From Arachnia propionica (lineage in GTDB: Bacteria; Actinomycetota; Actinomycetes; Propionibacteriales; Propionibacteriaceae), in assembly GCF_037055325.1 (NCBI RefSeq), contig NZ_CP146373.1, forward strand, positions 310,001 through 374,000: a DNA stretch of 64,000 nt, given 5' to 3'. Positions within the stretch are counted from its first letter, which is position 1, and each line of letters opens with the position of its first letter. The position numbers and the translations under genes are program-made. Under the pieces are notes generated by a model. That model ran no database searches. It saw only the letters and a program-made list of their open reading frames with translations, and was not told the DNA's origin. Of this stretch, positions 25,975 to 36,225 are shown piece after piece.

Positions 25975-26717
25975 TGCAGCGTCTCCTCCCCGGCCATCTG
26001 TCCCTGACCGACCAGTTCCACGAATTTTTGCTGAAGAGTCCCGTCGCCCCGGACCTGGTCCACGGTTCCCGCTACCAAGATACGCCCAGCAGCCATGATT
26101 CCGACCCCGTCGCAGATGTTCTCCACCAACTCCATGACGTGACTGGAAAGCAACACCGTGCCGCCGCCATCTACGTAGTCACGCAGCAGATCGCGAATGA
26201 CCTGACCGGACACCGGATCCACGGCCTCGAGAGGTTCATCGAGAATCAACAACTTGGGAGCGTGGATCAGGGCGCTGGCCAGCGAGATTTTCTTGGTCAT
26301 ACCGGCCGAATAGTCGGCGACCAGCTTGTCGGCGGCATCTGCCAGGTCCAGCACACCGAGCAACTCCCGCGAACGTTCCTCGACGACCTTGGGGGCGAGG
26401 TTGCGCAGCCGACCGTTGTAGCGGAGCAGTTCGACGCCGGTTAGGCGGTCGAACAGCAGCACCCCGTCGGGCAGCACCCCGATGTGTTTCTTGGCTGTCA
26501 CCGGATCGGCCCAGACATCGTTGCCGAGAACCCGAGCTGTTCCGGAGTCGGGCCGGAGCAGGCCACAGATCATGGACATCGCAGTGGTTTTGCCCGCGCC
26601 GTTCGGACCAACCAGACCGAACAGATGCCTTTGGGGGATCTGGAGGCTCAAGTTGTCTACGGCAACCTTGGGGCCGAATCGTTTGAACAGGCCATCCGTA
26701 ATCAGAGCTGGGTTCAT
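25950..26717 (-). CDS. ABC transporter ATP-binding protein
   Basis: A 255-residue ATPase with Walker A GPNGAGKTT, a signature that reads YSAGMTKKISL rather than LSGGQ, Walker B LLILDEPLEAVDP and switch LLSSHVMELVE. The motif changes fit the DrrA/CcmA-like exporter subfamily. TAAAGT (26730-26725) ends exactly 7 bases before the ATG at 26717 with no Shine-Dalgarno, so I prefer that ATG over the GTG two codons upstream. It pairs with the ABC-2 permease that overlaps its 3' end. Confidence 0.88.
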   Translation of the reverse strand: MNPALITDGLFKRFGPKVAVDNLSLQIPQRHLFGLVGPNGAGKTTAMSMICGLLRPDSGTARVLGNDVWADPVTAKKHIGVLPDGVLLFDRLTGVELLRYNGRLRNLAPKVVEERSRELLGVLDLADAADKLVADYSAGMTKKISLASALIHAPKLLILDEPLEAVDPVSGQVIRDLLRDYVDGGGTVLLSSHVMELVENICDGVGIMAAGRILVAGTVDQVRGDGTLQQKFVELVGQGQMAGEETLQWLRHSSL

Positions 26718-26730
26718 GATCACAACTTTA

Positions 26731-27126
26731 GAGTGGTATCAGTGGGATGATTGCGCTACGCGCAGGATTATCACCAGCTGCACCCGGTGCCGACGTCTGA
26801 TCGACAAGGTGTGAACCCCTACGCCACAAGCGAGAGTGAACTCGATGCCCCTCGTCCCGCAACCCTGGCGGCGATCCCCGGTGGCATCCCTTCGTGCCCA
26901 ACGAGCGCCATCTGGCCTAGCAGGAATGCCGGAGCTGATTCTGTTCGCACAGCTCCTGCGGCAGCCGTCCTCCTGAGGGGCGCACAACGACTTGGAGGGG
27001 ACTGCCTCGAAGAATCGAAACCGATTCCGTTACGATCTTGCCCACTTCTCTGGTTGGTTCTGGGGGCCGAAGACAGGAAATTGAATGCGGAGGTCGGGAG
27101 ATGGGCGGAGTCGCCCGCGCACAGGG
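26731..27126. other. intergenic region with a candidate operator
   Basis: About 400 bases between the divergent ABC operon and the GntR gene. Frames exist on both strands, but none has a recognisable product. An inverted repeat GAATCG-AAAC-CGATTC lies at 27012-27027, directly followed by TACGAT (27031-27036), a possible -10 element for the regulator gene. This arrangement would suit autoregulation. I see nothing else. Confidence 0.35.
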
Positions 27127-27795
27127 ATGACCAGAGCAACGGAGACCGTCGAACGGATCAAGCAGTTCATAACAACCAGCGGGCTTCAGCCTGGTGACTG
27201 CCTGCCCAGCGAATCTGATCTGTGCGACAGCCTCGGTGTTTCCCGGAGTTCGGTCCGGGAAGCTGTGCGAACCCTCAGCACCCTGGATATCGTCGAGGTC
27301 CAACACGGTCGGGGAACCTTCGTCGGGAACGCCACCCTCCGTCCCTTGGTGGAGACGCTGACCTTCCGCATGGGCATGCTTCACGGGGAACACCAGCAAG
27401 CGCTTTGCGAGGTGGTCGAAGCGCGGCGGGGAATCGACCTGGGTGAGGCTGATCAGGTCTGTTCCATTCTCCGGGGAACCAACGACGAGGAGCTCCACCG
27501 GTTGGTCGACCAGATTGCCGAGATGAGGAGACAGGGGGAATCCTTCGCAGAGCTGGACCGTAGCTTTCACATCACCCTCATGCATCGCGCAGGCAGAAGG
27601 ATCATCGCGGACCTGGTCGCGGCCTTCTGGGAGGTTCAGGCCGTGACAATGGCCAAGCTCCCACCGAGCACCGTGACGGACCTGCCCAGTGCACATACAG
27701 AGATCCTCAAAGCAGCCGAGGCCGGGGACGTGAACGACTACCGGCGAGCGGTGTGCACACACTATGAGCCTCTTCTCGCGAGTTTCCGGCGCTAG
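27127..27795 (+). CDS. GntR/FadR-family transcriptional regulator
   Basis: A 222-residue regulator. The N-terminal winged helix-turn-helix is textbook GntR (LPSESDLCDSLGVSRSSVREAV, then VEVQHGRGTFVG), and the C-terminal helical FCD-type domain (LDRSFHITLMHRAGRR) would bind a small acidic ligand. The nearest partners are gatCAB downstream, a housekeeping operon, so its target is not evident from context. Start choice is uncertain: ATG 27127 fits the domain edge, while ATG 27085 follows an AGGA and would add 14 residues. Confidence 0.85.
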   Translation: MTRATETVERIKQFITTSGLQPGDCLPSESDLCDSLGVSRSSVREAVRTLSTLDIVEVQHGRGTFVGNATLRPLVETLTFRMGMLHGEHQQALCEVVEARRGIDLGEADQVCSILRGTNDEELHRLVDQIAEMRRQGESFAELDRSFHITLMHRAGRRIIADLVAAFWEVQAVTMAKLPPSTVTDLPSAHTEILKAAEAGDVNDYRRAVCTHYEPLLASFRR

Positions 27796-27844
27796 GATTG
27801 GCCACGCCCGTGGCAGCGGGATTGCAGATCAACTAGGAGAAACT

Positions 27845-28138
27845 GTGGCCCTGACCCCTCAGGATGTGGCGCGGCTGGCAGCACTGGCCCGGCTCGAACT
27901 GACCGAGTCGGAATGTGCCGAGCTGGCCCCCGAACTGGAAGTGATCTTGGGCTCGGTGGCCCGGGTGGGCGAAGTGGCGGGAGACGACGTCCCCCTCATG
28001 ACCCATGCACTTCCTTTGACCAACGTGATGCGCGCCGACCAGGTGCATGAATCCCTGCCTCAGCAGGAGGTGCTGGCAGGAGCCCCCGACGTCGAGGACG
28101 AGCGTTTCCGCGTTCCCCGGATCCTGAGCGAGGACTGA
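27845..28138 (+). CDS. gatC: Asp/Glu-tRNA amidotransferase subunit C
   Basis: A 97-residue GatC, which clamps GatA and GatB together in the enzyme that converts Glu-tRNA(Gln) and Asp-tRNA(Asn) to the amide forms. The N-terminal helix LTPQDVARLAALARLELTES and the C-terminal RFRVPRILSED are typical. The GTG at 27845 follows AGGAGA; the longer frame overlaps the GntR gene without support. TAGGAT at 27793-27798 may be the -10 element of the operon promoter. gatA begins 3 bases after its stop. Confidence 0.94.
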   Translation: MALTPQDVARLAALARLELTESECAELAPELEVILGSVARVGEVAGDDVPLMTHALPLTNVMRADQVHESLPQQEVLAGAPDVEDERFRVPRILSED

Positions 28139-28141
28139 ACC

Positions 28142-29656
28142 GTGACCGAGATCATCACCAGGACGGCCCATGAACAAGCCGACCTGCTCGCGGCGGGCGA
28201 GGTGAGCTCCGTCGAACTGACCCGCGCCCATCTCGACCAGATCGAGGCGATTGACCCGGCCCTCAACGCATTCCTGCACGTCAACGCCGAAGGCGCCCTG
28301 GCCGCCGCGGCCGCGATCGACGCCCGCCGGGCCAAAGGTGAGGAACTCGGCCCGCTGGCGGGAATCCCCATCGCGGTGAAGGACAACTTCTGCACCACGG
28401 GACTGCCCACCACCTGCGGTTCCCGCATCCTGGAGGGCTGGATCCCTCCCTACGACGCGACGGTCGTCGCGCGCCTCAAACAGGCCGGGCTGATCATCCT
28501 CGGCAAGACCAACATGGACGAGTTCGCGATGGGATCCTCCACCGAGACCTCCGCCTTCGGGCCCTCCCGCAACCCGTGGGACCTCGATCGGATTCCCGGC
28601 GGCTCGGGGGGAGGATCCTCCGCCGCGGTGGCGGGCTGCCTCGCCCCGCTCGCTCTGGGCTCCGACACCGGGGGCTCCATCCGCCAGCCCGGGGCGGTGA
28701 CCGGCACCGTTGGGGTGAAACCCACCTACGGCGGGGTATCGCGCTACGGGGTGGTGGCGATGGCATCCAGCTTGGACCAGCCCGGTCCCGTCACCCGCAA
28801 CGTCCTGGATGCTGCGCTACTGCACGCAGCCATGGGCGGTCACGACCCCATGGACTCCACGTCCATCGCACAGCCGCTGCCCCCTCTGGTGGAAGCGGCA
28901 CGCCGCCGCGAGGTCCGGGGGTTGAGGATCGGCGTGGTCAAGGAGCTCGGCGGTGAGGGCTACGACGCCGCCGTTGAAACCCGATTCACCGAGGCCGTCC
29001 AGTGGCTGCGCGACGGCGGAGCCGAGGTGGTCGAGGTGTCCTGCCCATACTTCGAATACGCCCTGGCCGCCTACTACCTGATCATGCCGGCGGAACTGTC
29101 CAGCAACCTCGCGCGCTTCGACGCGGTGCGTTACGGGCTGCGGCTCGGCGACGACGGATCCCGCGACATGGAGGCAGTCACCTCATTCACCAGAGGACAG
29201 GGCTTCGGACGCGAGGCCAAACGCCGGCTCATCATAGGCACCTACGCCCTTTCCAGCGGCTACCACGACCAGTACTACGGATCCGCCCAGAAGGTTCGCA
29301 CTCTTGTGGCCCGCGACTTCGAGGCGGCCTTCGCCGAGTGCGACGTGCTGGTCTCGCCCACCACACCCACCGTCGCGTTCAGACTGGGGGAGCGCACCAG
29401 CGACCCGATGGCGATGTACAAGGCGGACCTGTGCACCATCCCGTCGAACCTTGCCGGCAACGCGTCGGCGAGTTTCCCTGTCGGTCTGAGCGATGAGGGG
29501 TTGCCCGTCGGGTTGCAGGTGATCGCACCCCCGCTGGCCGATGACCGGCTCTACCGGGTGGGTGGTTTCATCGAGGCAACCCTGGAGGACAGGCTGGAAG
29601 GGCCGCTGCTCAAACGGGCGAAACCTCTCGACGGAACAAGGGCGGTGTGGCGATGA
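28142..29656 (+). CDS. gatA: Asp/Glu-tRNA amidotransferase subunit A
   Basis: A 504-residue amidase-signature enzyme that frees ammonia from glutamine for the GatCAB complex. The Ser-cisSer-Lys triad is visible: Lys in [13 protein letters not shown] (about residue 79), cis-Ser and Ser in [12 protein letters not shown] and [10 protein letters not shown]. Full length. GTG start. The stop overlaps the gatB start as ATGA. Confidence 0.97.
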   Translation: MTEIITRTAHEQADLLAAGEVSSVELTRAHLDQIEAIDPALNAFLHVNAEGALAAAAAIDARRAKGEELGPLAGIPIAVKDNFCTTGLPTTCGSRILEGWIPPYDATVVARLKQAGLIILGKTNMDEFAMGSSTETSAFGPSRNPWDLDRIPGGSGGGSSAAVAGCLAPLALGSDTGGSIRQPGAVTGTVGVKPTYGGVSRYGVVAMASSLDQPGPVTRNVLDAALLHAAMGGHDPMDSTSIAQPLPPLVEAARRREVRGLRIGVVKELGGEGYDAAVETRFTEAVQWLRDGGAEVVEVSCPYFEYALAAYYLIMPAELSSNLARFDAVRYGLRLGDDGSRDMEAVTSFTRGQGFGREAKRRLIIGTYALSSGYHDQYYGSAQKVRTLVARDFEAAFAECDVLVSPTTPTVAFRLGERTSDPMAMYKADLCTIPSNLAGNASASFPVGLSDEGLPVGLQVIAPPLADDRLYRVGGFIEATLEDRLEGPLLKRAKPLDGTRAVWR

Positions 29657-31140
29657 CGGACCTGATGGACTTCGACGAGGTCATCGAAAACTACGATCCG
29701 GCGCTCGGGTTGGAGGTGCACGTCGAACTCAACACGAAATCGAAGATGTTCTGCGGCTGCTCTACCGAGTTCGGGGCGGAACCGAACACCCAGACCTGTC
29801 CCGTGTGCCTCGGTCTTCCGGGGGCACTTCCCGTGGTCAACGCGAAAGCCGTCGAATCCGCGATTCGTATTGGTCTGGCGCTCGGATGCCGGATCGCACC
29901 GTGGGGCAGATTCGCGCGGAAGAACTACTTCTATCCGGACATGACCAAAAACTTCCAGACCTCCCAGTACGACGAACCGATCGCCTTCGACGGCCGGGTC
30001 GAACTGGAGGTCGACGGAGAGAGTTTCGTGGTCGAGATCGAACGCGCTCACATGGAGGAGGATGCCGGTAAACTGACCCACATCGGGGCGACGGGACGCA
30101 TCCACGGGGCCGACCACTCCGTCATCGACTACAACCGGGCCGGCATGCCGCTGATCGAGATTGTCACCCGGCCCATCCTCGGCGCAGGGGCGAAGGCCCC
30201 GCAGGTGGCGCGTGCCTACGTCGCCCACCTGCGTGACCTGATGCGCGCCCTCGACGTCTCGGACGTGCGCATGGAACAGGGCTCACTGCGCTGCGACGCG
30301 AACGTGTCGCTGGCTCCCAAGGGATCAGCAGAGTTGGGAACCCGCACCGAAACCAAGAACGTGAACTCGCTGCGCTCCATTGAACGGGCCGTCACCTTCG
30401 AGATGCGACGCCAGGCTGCGATCCTCGCGGGCGGGGGACGGGTCACGCAGGAAACCCGGCACTTCCACGAGGGCGACGGCTCAACCAGCCCTGGCCGCTC
30501 CAAGGAGGAGGCGCAGGACTACCGCTATTTCGCCGAACCGGACCTCGTGCCCGTGGCGCCCAGCGCGGAGTGGATCGAGGAACTGCGCGCCACGCTTCCC
30601 GAACCCCCCGCCGAGCGTCGCAGGCGCCTGGCCGAGGAATGGGACATCGATGCCAAGACCATGGCAGCTGTCGTGGCCGCCGGGGCCCTGGACCTGATCG
30701 AGGCGACGGTGGCCGCGGGGGCTTCCCCGCAGTCGGCCCGGAAATGGTGGCTGAGTGAGCTGGCCCGCCGGGCCAACGAGGCCGGCGTCGAAATGGATGC
30801 GCTCGGCGTCACCCCGGCCGATGTAGCGGAAACCCAGGCGATGGTGGATGCGGGCGAGCTGACCGACAAACTGGCGCGCGCAGTGTTTGACGGTGTCATC
30901 GCGGGCGAGGGCAGGCCCGGCGACGTGGTCGCCACGCGTGGCCTGAAGGTGGTTTCCGATGATGGAGCGCTGAAAGCGGCCATTGAGGATGTGATTTCCA
31001 CGAACCCAGATGTGGTCCAGAAGATCCGCAGTGGAAAACACCAGGCGGTGGGGGCGCTCATTGGGCAGGTCATGAAGGCCATGAAGGGCCAGGCGGATGC
31101 CGCCCGGGTCCGGGAGCTGCTGATGGGGAAACTGACCTGA
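29653..31140 (+). CDS. gatB: Asp/Glu-tRNA amidotransferase subunit B
   Basis: A 495-residue GatB, which binds the mischarged tRNA and transfers ammonia to the aminoacyl group. [18 protein letters not shown] and [13 protein letters not shown] form the N-terminal zinc-associated part, [14 protein letters not shown] is the catalytic-core motif, and the C-terminal YqeY-like helical tail ends [11 protein letters not shown] chose the ATG at 29653, which overlaps the gatA stop, over a GTG two codons earlier. It is convergent with the following gene. Confidence 0.97.
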   Translation: MTDLMDFDEVIENYDPALGLEVHVELNTKSKMFCGCSTEFGAEPNTQTCPVCLGLPGALPVVNAKAVESAIRIGLALGCRIAPWGRFARKNYFYPDMTKNFQTSQYDEPIAFDGRVELEVDGESFVVEIERAHMEEDAGKLTHIGATGRIHGADHSVIDYNRAGMPLIEIVTRPILGAGAKAPQVARAYVAHLRDLMRALDVSDVRMEQGSLRCDANVSLAPKGSAELGTRTETKNVNSLRSIERAVTFEMRRQAAILAGGGRVTQETRHFHEGDGSTSPGRSKEEAQDYRYFAEPDLVPVAPSAEWIEELRATLPEPPAERRRRLAEEWDIDAKTMAAVVAAGALDLIEATVAAGASPQSARKWWLSELARRANEAGVEMDALGVTPADVAETQAMVDAGELTDKLARAVFDGVIAGEGRPGDVVATRGLKVVSDDGALKAAIEDVISTNPDVVQKIRSGKHQAVGALIGQVMKAMKGQADAARVRELLMGKLT

Positions 31141-31158
31141 CCGGGCGGGCCCGGGCCG

Positions 31159-31767
31159 CTACAGGCCGCCGACGGCTCTCCGGAACTCCTCCACGGTTTC
31201 GGGTTCGGCCGTGATCTCGATGTCGGCGTCCCGGTCCGTCAGGAACAGCAGCAGCTCCGAGGGGAGGCCTGCGAGGCGCAGCGGTCGATTTCCCCTGCCG
31301 TGACGGATGACCCCACCGAGTGTGGGAACCAGGATGAGCTGCCCACCCCAGGCACGCTGCGCACGGAAGGCCAGCACCCGGACGGTGCGCAGCAGTTCCG
31401 CCTGATCCTTGTCGTCGCTGAGGTGCTGGGTCAGGCCATTCGCACGCAGCACGTCCTCGTGGTGGACGAAGAACTCCACAGCGTTGACGATGCCATCGAG
31501 CGGGCGCATCACCCAGCCCGGGCGGCGTAGCTCCCTGACCAGGGCCGGAAATCCTTTCAGATGCAGGGCTTCGGTCTGGATTCGTCTGGTGAGCTCGGCG
31601 AAGCGTTGCGAACCGATCCCGGGCAGCGATGCCGGTTTGTGCTCTCGGATCCACAGGTGCGCGGCCAGGTCGCCAACGTTCCAGCCGTCGCACCTGGTGG
31701 GGGCCAACGGCCCGAGTTCGGACATCAGATCGCACAGCGACTCGCGCTGCCGGGAAGCAAGGCTCAT
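31159..31767 (-). CDS. TIGR03085-family metal-binding protein
   Basis: A 202-residue DinB/maleylpyruvate-isomerase-N-like four-helix protein of an actinobacterial family (TIGR03085). The N-terminal CDGWNVGDLAAHLWIREHKP and the central AVEFFVHHEDVLRANG supply the three histidines expected to bind a metal. Possible functions are mycothiol-linked, as in other members of the superfamily, but none is shown. TAGGCT (31779-31774) ends 6 bases before the ATG and no Shine-Dalgarno is seen, so the gene looks leaderless. Confidence 0.8.
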   Translation of the reverse strand: MSLASRQRESLCDLMSELGPLAPTRCDGWNVGDLAAHLWIREHKPASLPGIGSQRFAELTRRIQTEALHLKGFPALVRELRRPGWVMRPLDGIVNAVEFFVHHEDVLRANGLTQHLSDDKDQAELLRTVRVLAFRAQRAWGGQLILVPTLGGVIRHGRGNRPLRLAGLPSELLLFLTDRDADIEITAEPETVEEFRRAVGGL

Positions 31768-31830
31768 GCCCCAAGCCTACGGGCTCGGGGCACGGGTCGC
31801 CTCGGAGAACGGCTCCAAGGCGACCCAGGT

Positions 31831-33036
31831 TCACCCCTTGATGCACAGCAGGGTCCGGAGCCGTGCCACGACCTCGACCAGATCAGACTGCGCCCGAATC
31901 ACATCATCGATGTCCTTATAGGCGGCTGGGATTTCGTCGATTACGCCGGGATCCTTGCGGCACTCAATTCCTCTGGTCTGCTCGGCCAGGTCCTTGGTGG
32001 TGAACCGCCGCTTGGCCTGACTCCGCGACATCCTCCGGCCCGCACCATGCGAGGCCGACTCGTAGGAGACCGGGTTGCCGAGTCCCCGAACGATGTACGA
32101 GCCGGTTCCCATGGAGCCGGGAATCACACCCAGATCATTCTTTCCGGCCCGGATCGCCCCCTTCCGAGTGACGATCAGCTCCAGGTCGTCGTAAGTCTCC
32201 ACGGCCACGTAGTTGTGGTGGCAACGGATCGGATCCTCGAAGGCGATCTGGGGGATGTGCCGTGAGAGGTCGTCGCAGATGCTGGCGAGCATCACGTCAC
32301 GGTTGAGCAGCGCGTAGGACTGCGCCCACCACAGGTCGTGGAGGTAGGCCTCCATCTGCGGGGTGTGGCTCAGGAACACGGCCAGGTCCCGGTCCACCAG
32401 GCCCTTGTTGTGGGTGAGGGACTGGGCGACCTCCATGTGTTCCTGAGCCAACCGATTGCCGATGCCACGGGAACCGGAGTGCAGGGTCACCCAGATGCGG
32501 TCATCGTCCCCGGCGCACAGCTCGATGAAGTGGTTGCCGCCACCCAGCGTGCCGATCTGGCTCACCGCCTTGGTCTCGAGTCTTCCGAAGGAACGCGCGA
32601 GCCTGCGGGCCTGCAACGATTCGAAGCCCTCCCGCATCTGCGTGAACCTGCGCTTCAGCCTGCCGTGCCGGTCGATGGTGGGGGAGTGATCCCTGTGTGC
32701 CCCATTCCCGACCGGAACGCCCCGCTCAATGGCGTGGCGGAGCCGACCGAGATTGTCAGGAAGCCGGTCGGGACTCAGGTTGGTGCGTACCGCGGTCATG
32801 CCACAACCGATGTCGACACCGACCGCGGCGGGAGCCACTGCCTGGTGCATGGCGATCACGGATCCGACGGTGGCACCCTTCCCGTAATGGACGTCAGGCA
32901 TGACGCGCAGCCCGTGGGTCCACGGAAGGGCGGAGACATTGCGGAGTTGCCTGATCGCAGGCTCCTCAATGTCGGTCTCGTCGGCCCACATGAGGGTGTT
33001 CACGGTGCCGCTCAGCGGCACCGGGTAGATGGACAT
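31831..33036 (-). CDS. rtcB: RNA-splicing ligase RtcB
   Basis: A 401-residue GTP-dependent RNA ligase joining 2',3'-cyclic phosphate or 3'-phosphate ends to 5'-OH ends. Metal ligands are visible in PAAVGVDIGCGMTAVRTN, GTLGGGNHFIELC and LHSGSRGIGN; the guanylated His lies in the C-terminal SYESASHGAGRRMSRSQAK. The ATG at 33036 follows CAGGAG; the 62-codon extension upstream is not supported. No rtcA, archease or rtcR is next to it. A small hairpin sits in the 5' leader. Confidence 0.94.
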   Translation of the reverse strand: MSIYPVPLSGTVNTLMWADETDIEEPAIRQLRNVSALPWTHGLRVMPDVHYGKGATVGSVIAMHQAVAPAAVGVDIGCGMTAVRTNLSPDRLPDNLGRLRHAIERGVPVGNGAHRDHSPTIDRHGRLKRRFTQMREGFESLQARRLARSFGRLETKAVSQIGTLGGGNHFIELCAGDDDRIWVTLHSGSRGIGNRLAQEHMEVAQSLTHNKGLVDRDLAVFLSHTPQMEAYLHDLWWAQSYALLNRDVMLASICDDLSRHIPQIAFEDPIRCHHNYVAVETYDDLELIVTRKGAIRAGKNDLGVIPGSMGTGSYIVRGLGNPVSYESASHGAGRRMSRSQAKRRFTTKDLAEQTRGIECRKDPGVIDEIPAAYKDIDDVIRAQSDLVEVVARLRTLLCIKG

Positions 33037-33608
33037 GATGGTTCTCCTGAATCGGGAGGATCCGCGGTGGGCAGCACCCATCCGCAGGGCCTCAAAATGT
33101 TGACAGGGGCAACCAGAGACCTCTCGGAAACGAGGCATGTGAGAAAAATCGGGCGAGAGGGCTCCGTGCCCCCGGAACTCAGCGGGACTGTGCGGAGTTC
33201 GTGGGACGGGTTGAGACGGCAAGACGCAGCAAACGCGCCGCGGTGCCGCGACCGAACTGCTTTTCTTGCATGTTTCAACCTCTCGCTCACCCGGTGAACC
33301 GGGCCCGGCACCTTACCTTGATGCCGCGGAGAAGCATGGCAAATTCGCTGGCGAAATGCAACTCGTCGGCGGGAATCACCCGGGTAGTTATGGTCCGGTT
33401 GCCCCGTCACCCAACCCTGTCGATCCCTCCGGGCGCCCTTCGTTGATTCTTGATCTTGTGAATCTGGCCACGACCTGCCGACCTCGGCTCTCGCACCACT
33501 GGTGAGGTCCGTGTGGTCGGAATTCTGCATGAGGATCTTGGAATTTCTGTAGCCCTTCCACGGCCTTTCGGGTTGGCCAGGCCACGAGCTTACGGGAAGA
33601 ATGGCTCC
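33037..33608. other. 572-base region upstream of rtcB and hisI
   Basis: No conventional gene is found. On the minus strand a hairpin (33064-33071 with 33077-33085, one bulge) lies about 28 bases before rtcB. A 30-codon minus-strand frame at 33179-33271 (MQEKQFGRGTAARLLRLAVS..., basic) has GAGAGG upstream and could be a leader peptide. A 276-codon frame on the minus strand crossing this region overlaps hisI and is judged a shadow. The region is long for this compact chromosome. Confidence 0.4.
33179..33271 (-). CDS. possible 30-residue basic peptide upstream of rtcB
   Basis: The frame starts at an ATG with GAGAGGTTG upstream and encodes MQEKQFGRGTAARLLRLA followed by a Ser/Thr/Arg-rich tail ending in QSR. 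It is on the rtcB strand, about 140 bases before the rtcB start. No family is recognised and a 30-codon frame can occur by chance, so this is only a candidate. Confidence 0.2.
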   Translation of the reverse strand: MQEKQFGRGTAARLLRLAVSTRPTNSAQSR

Positions 33609-33959
33609 ATGAGATTGCGTGAGGACGTGGCCGCCCGGGTGCGGTTCAACGCCGACGGGCTCGTTCCGGCAGTCGCCCAGGACGTCGCATCCGGGCAGGT
33701 GCTGATGCTGGCCTGGATGGATGAGGAGGCCCTGGCCCGCACCTTGACGAGTGGTCGGGCCACCTACTGGTCCCGCAGCCGTCAGATCTACTGGGTCAAG
33801 GGAGAAACCTCCGGTAACCACCAGCGCGTGCTCTCCGTTCATGTGGACTGCGACGGCGATACGGTACTGCTACGCGTCGAGCAGGCCGGGGCCGCCTGTC
33901 ACACGGGCAACGCCACCTGTTTCTTCGCCGAGCTGACCGGAAGCGACGTCGAATGCTGA
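33609..33959 (+). CDS. hisI: phosphoribosyl-AMP cyclohydrolase
   Basis: A 116-residue HisI, the third enzyme of histidine synthesis, which opens the purine ring of phosphoribosyl-AMP. The zinc- and Mg-binding set is present: [16 protein letters not shown] and the two cysteines of [12 protein letters not shown]. It lacks the pyrophosphohydrolase (HisE) domain found in fused enzymes. ATG at 33609 with GGGAAG upstream. Its 3' end overlaps trpE by 7 bases, so it is co-expressed with tryptophan genes, away from the main his cluster at 46-52 kb. Confidence 0.95.
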   Translation: MRLREDVAARVRFNADGLVPAVAQDVASGQVLMLAWMDEEALARTLTSGRATYWSRSRQIYWVKGETSGNHQRVLSVHVDCDGDTVLLRVEQAGAACHTGNATCFFAELTGSDVEC

Positions 33960-35449
33960 ACATCTCTCCTTCCTTCGCCGAATTCACCGAGCTGGCGAAG
34001 ACCCGTCGCGTGATCACCGTCCATGCCCGCCTGCTGGCCGATCACCTCACGGCGATTGGGCTGTACGCCACCCTGTGCGGGGCACGCGAGGGAACCTTCT
34101 TGTTGGAATCGGCCTCGGAAGGTGTGTGGTCCCGCTACTCCTTCGTCGGGGTGCGTTCCGCTGCCACCCTCACGGAGCGCGGCGGGAAAGCGATCTGGCT
34201 GGGGCGGGAACTGACCGGCATCGGTGACGGCGATCCACTCGATGTTCTGCGCCAGACCCTCGCCGAACTCGCTACACCAGCCACCGAGGGACTACCACCG
34301 TTCCATGCCGGGATGGTCGGTTATCTCGGCTACGACGTGGTGCGGCGGCTGGAGACGCTGCCGGATACCTGCACCGACGACCTCAGGCTTCCCGAGCTGG
34401 TGATGATGCTCGCATCCCAGGTCGCGGTGCTGGACCACAAGACGCATGAGGTGTACTTGATCGTCAACGCCATCAACTACGACGGCACCGACGAGGGTGT
34501 GGAACGGGCCTATCACGAAGCGCTGGTCGGCATCGAGGAAATGGCCGAGCGGCTCGCCGAGCCGGTCCCCTCCCTGGTGGAACCGGCACGCGACGGCCTG
34601 GTCGACCTCGAGATCAGGCGGCAACGCACTTCGGCTGAGTATGAGCAGGCGGTTCGGGCCACCATCGCTGAGATCGAGTCTGGGGAAGCCTTCCAGGTGG
34701 TGGTCGCACAGCGCTTCGACGTGCCCACCGACTCCGATGCGCTGGAAGTATACCGAGCCCTCAGATTGACCAACCCCAGTCCCTACCTCTACCTGCTGCG
34801 GCTGCCCGGGTTCGCAGTCATCGGCTCCAGCCCCGAGGCTCTCGTGACGGTCCAGAACGGCGTGGCCACCACCCGGCCCATCGCCGGTTCGCGACCACGG
34901 GGCAGCACCGAGGTAGAGGACAGGGAGCTGGCCGCCGAACTGCTGGCGGATCCGAAGGAGCGTGCTGAGCATCTGATGCTGGTGGATCTCGGACGCAACG
35001 ACCTGGGGCGTATCTGTGAACCCGGCAGTGTCACCGTCCACGAGTTCATGCAGATCCACCGCTACAGCCACATCATGCACCTGGAAGCTGCAGTCAGCGG
35101 ACGACTGGCCGAGGGGCGCACCGCGCTGGATGCCACCTTGTCCTGCTTCCCAGCTGGCACCCTCTCCGGGGCGCCGAAGGTGCGGGCAATGGAGATCATC
35201 GATCACCTGGAGGTCAGCCGCCGCGGACTCTACGGCGGCGTGGTCGGCTATTTCGATTTCGCAGGCAATTCGGACGTGGCCATCGCGATCCGTACCGCCG
35301 TGCTCAAGAACGGCATCGCCCACGTCCAAGCGGGCGCGGGAATCGTCGCCGACTCCGTTCCTGGGAGAGAGGACGCCGAGTGTTCGCACAAGGCTGCCGC
35401 CGTCATCACCGCGCTCCGCCGCGCCGCAAAGTTGGGAGAAACCACATGA
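33953..35449 (+). CDS. trpE: anthranilate synthase component I
   Basis: A 498-residue chorismate-using enzyme that makes anthranilate with a TrpG partner not in this window. The N-terminal [15 protein letters not shown] is the tryptophan feedback-binding segment. The catalytic half shows [30 protein letters not shown], the catalytic [16 protein letters not shown] and [14 protein letters not shown]. The 7-base overlap with hisI and the ATGA overlap with trpC couple all three genes. Confidence 0.96.
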   Translation: MLNISPSFAEFTELAKTRRVITVHARLLADHLTAIGLYATLCGAREGTFLLESASEGVWSRYSFVGVRSAATLTERGGKAIWLGRELTGIGDGDPLDVLRQTLAELATPATEGLPPFHAGMVGYLGYDVVRRLETLPDTCTDDLRLPELVMMLASQVAVLDHKTHEVYLIVNAINYDGTDEGVERAYHEALVGIEEMAERLAEPVPSLVEPARDGLVDLEIRRQRTSAEYEQAVRATIAEIESGEAFQVVVAQRFDVPTDSDALEVYRALRLTNPSPYLYLLRLPGFAVIGSSPEALVTVQNGVATTRPIAGSRPRGSTEVEDRELAAELLADPKERAEHLMLVDLGRNDLGRICEPGSVTVHEFMQIHRYSHIMHLEAAVSGRLAEGRTALDATLSCFPAGTLSGAPKVRAMEIIDHLEVSRRGLYGGVVGYFDFAGNSDVAIAIRTAVLKNGIAHVQAGAGIVADSVPGREDAECSHKAAAVITALRRAAKLGETT

Positions 35450-36225
35450 CCGTGCTCGACGAGATCATCACCGGGGTCAGGGAGGACCTGGCCGTTCGCC
35501 AAGCCGATCAGCCCTTTGAGACACTGCTGGAGTTGGCGCGGGAGGTACAACCGGCGCGCCCTGTGCTCCCCGCTCTGCGAGCCCCCGGGTTGGCCGTCAT
35601 GGCCGAGGTGAAACGTCGTTCACCCTCCAAGGGGGACCTGGCCGAAATCACGGATCCCGCGGCGCTTGCCGTCGACTACGCAGCAGGGGGAGCTGCCGCG
35701 ATCTCCGTGCTAACCGAGCAACGGCGATTCAACGGTTCGCTGACGGATTTCGATGCGGTCCGCGAAGCAGTGGAGACCCCGCTGCTCCGCAAGGACTTCA
35801 TGGTGCATCCTTACCAGTTCTACGAGGCACGGGTTCACGGTGCCGACCTGGTGTTGCTCATAGCTGCCGCCCTCAGCGATGTGGAGCTGCGGGCTTTCCT
35901 GGACCTGACCGACGCGCTGGGGATGACCGCGTTGGTGGAGACCCACACCGAGGAAGAGGTGGAAAGGGCCGTCAGCGCAGGGGTTGAGGTGATCGGGATC
36001 AACAACCGGGACTTGAAGACACTCGAGGTGGATCTCGACCAGTTCGGGAAACTCGCCTCTCTCATTCCCGATGACCGGGTCAAGGTCGCCGAGTCCGGGA
36101 TCCTCAGCCTCGATGATGCTCGAAGGGTTCGCCAGGAGGGAGCCGACGCCATCCTCGTTGGGGAGGCATTGGTCCTAAATGGTGACCCCCGCGCCGCTGT
36201 GGAGGAGTTCGCAGCGATCGACTGA
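35446..36225 (+). CDS. trpC: indole-3-glycerol phosphate synthase
   Basis: A 259-residue TIM-barrel enzyme that closes the indole ring. [14 protein letters not shown] contains catalytic Glu53 and Lys55, [12 protein letters not shown] has the catalytic Lys, and the phosphate-binding residues lie in [12 protein letters not shown] and VAESGI. It has no fused TrpF domain, unlike E. coli. The start overlaps the trpE stop (ATGA). A gap of 177 bases follows before trpB. Confidence 0.96.
   Translation: MTVLDEIITGVREDLAVRQADQPFETLLELAREVQPARPVLPALRAPGLAVMAEVKRRSPSKGDLAEITDPAALAVDYAAGGAAAISVLTEQRRFNGSLTDFDAVREAVETPLLRKDFMVHPYQFYEARVHGADLVLLIAAALSDVELRAFLDLTDALGMTALVETHTEEEVERAVSAGVEVIGINNRDLKTLEVDLDQFGKLASLIPDDRVKVAESGILSLDDARRVRQEGADAILVGEALVLNGDPRAAVEEFAAID

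Noticed and set aside
26751..27197. 148-codon plus-strand frame before the GntR gene
   Set aside because: It runs into the GntR gene in another frame and its translation shows no domain or membrane pattern.
33012..33842. 276-codon open frame on the minus strand
   Set aside because: It overlaps rtcB and hisI, both certain genes, and its translation has no domain and poor codon character.
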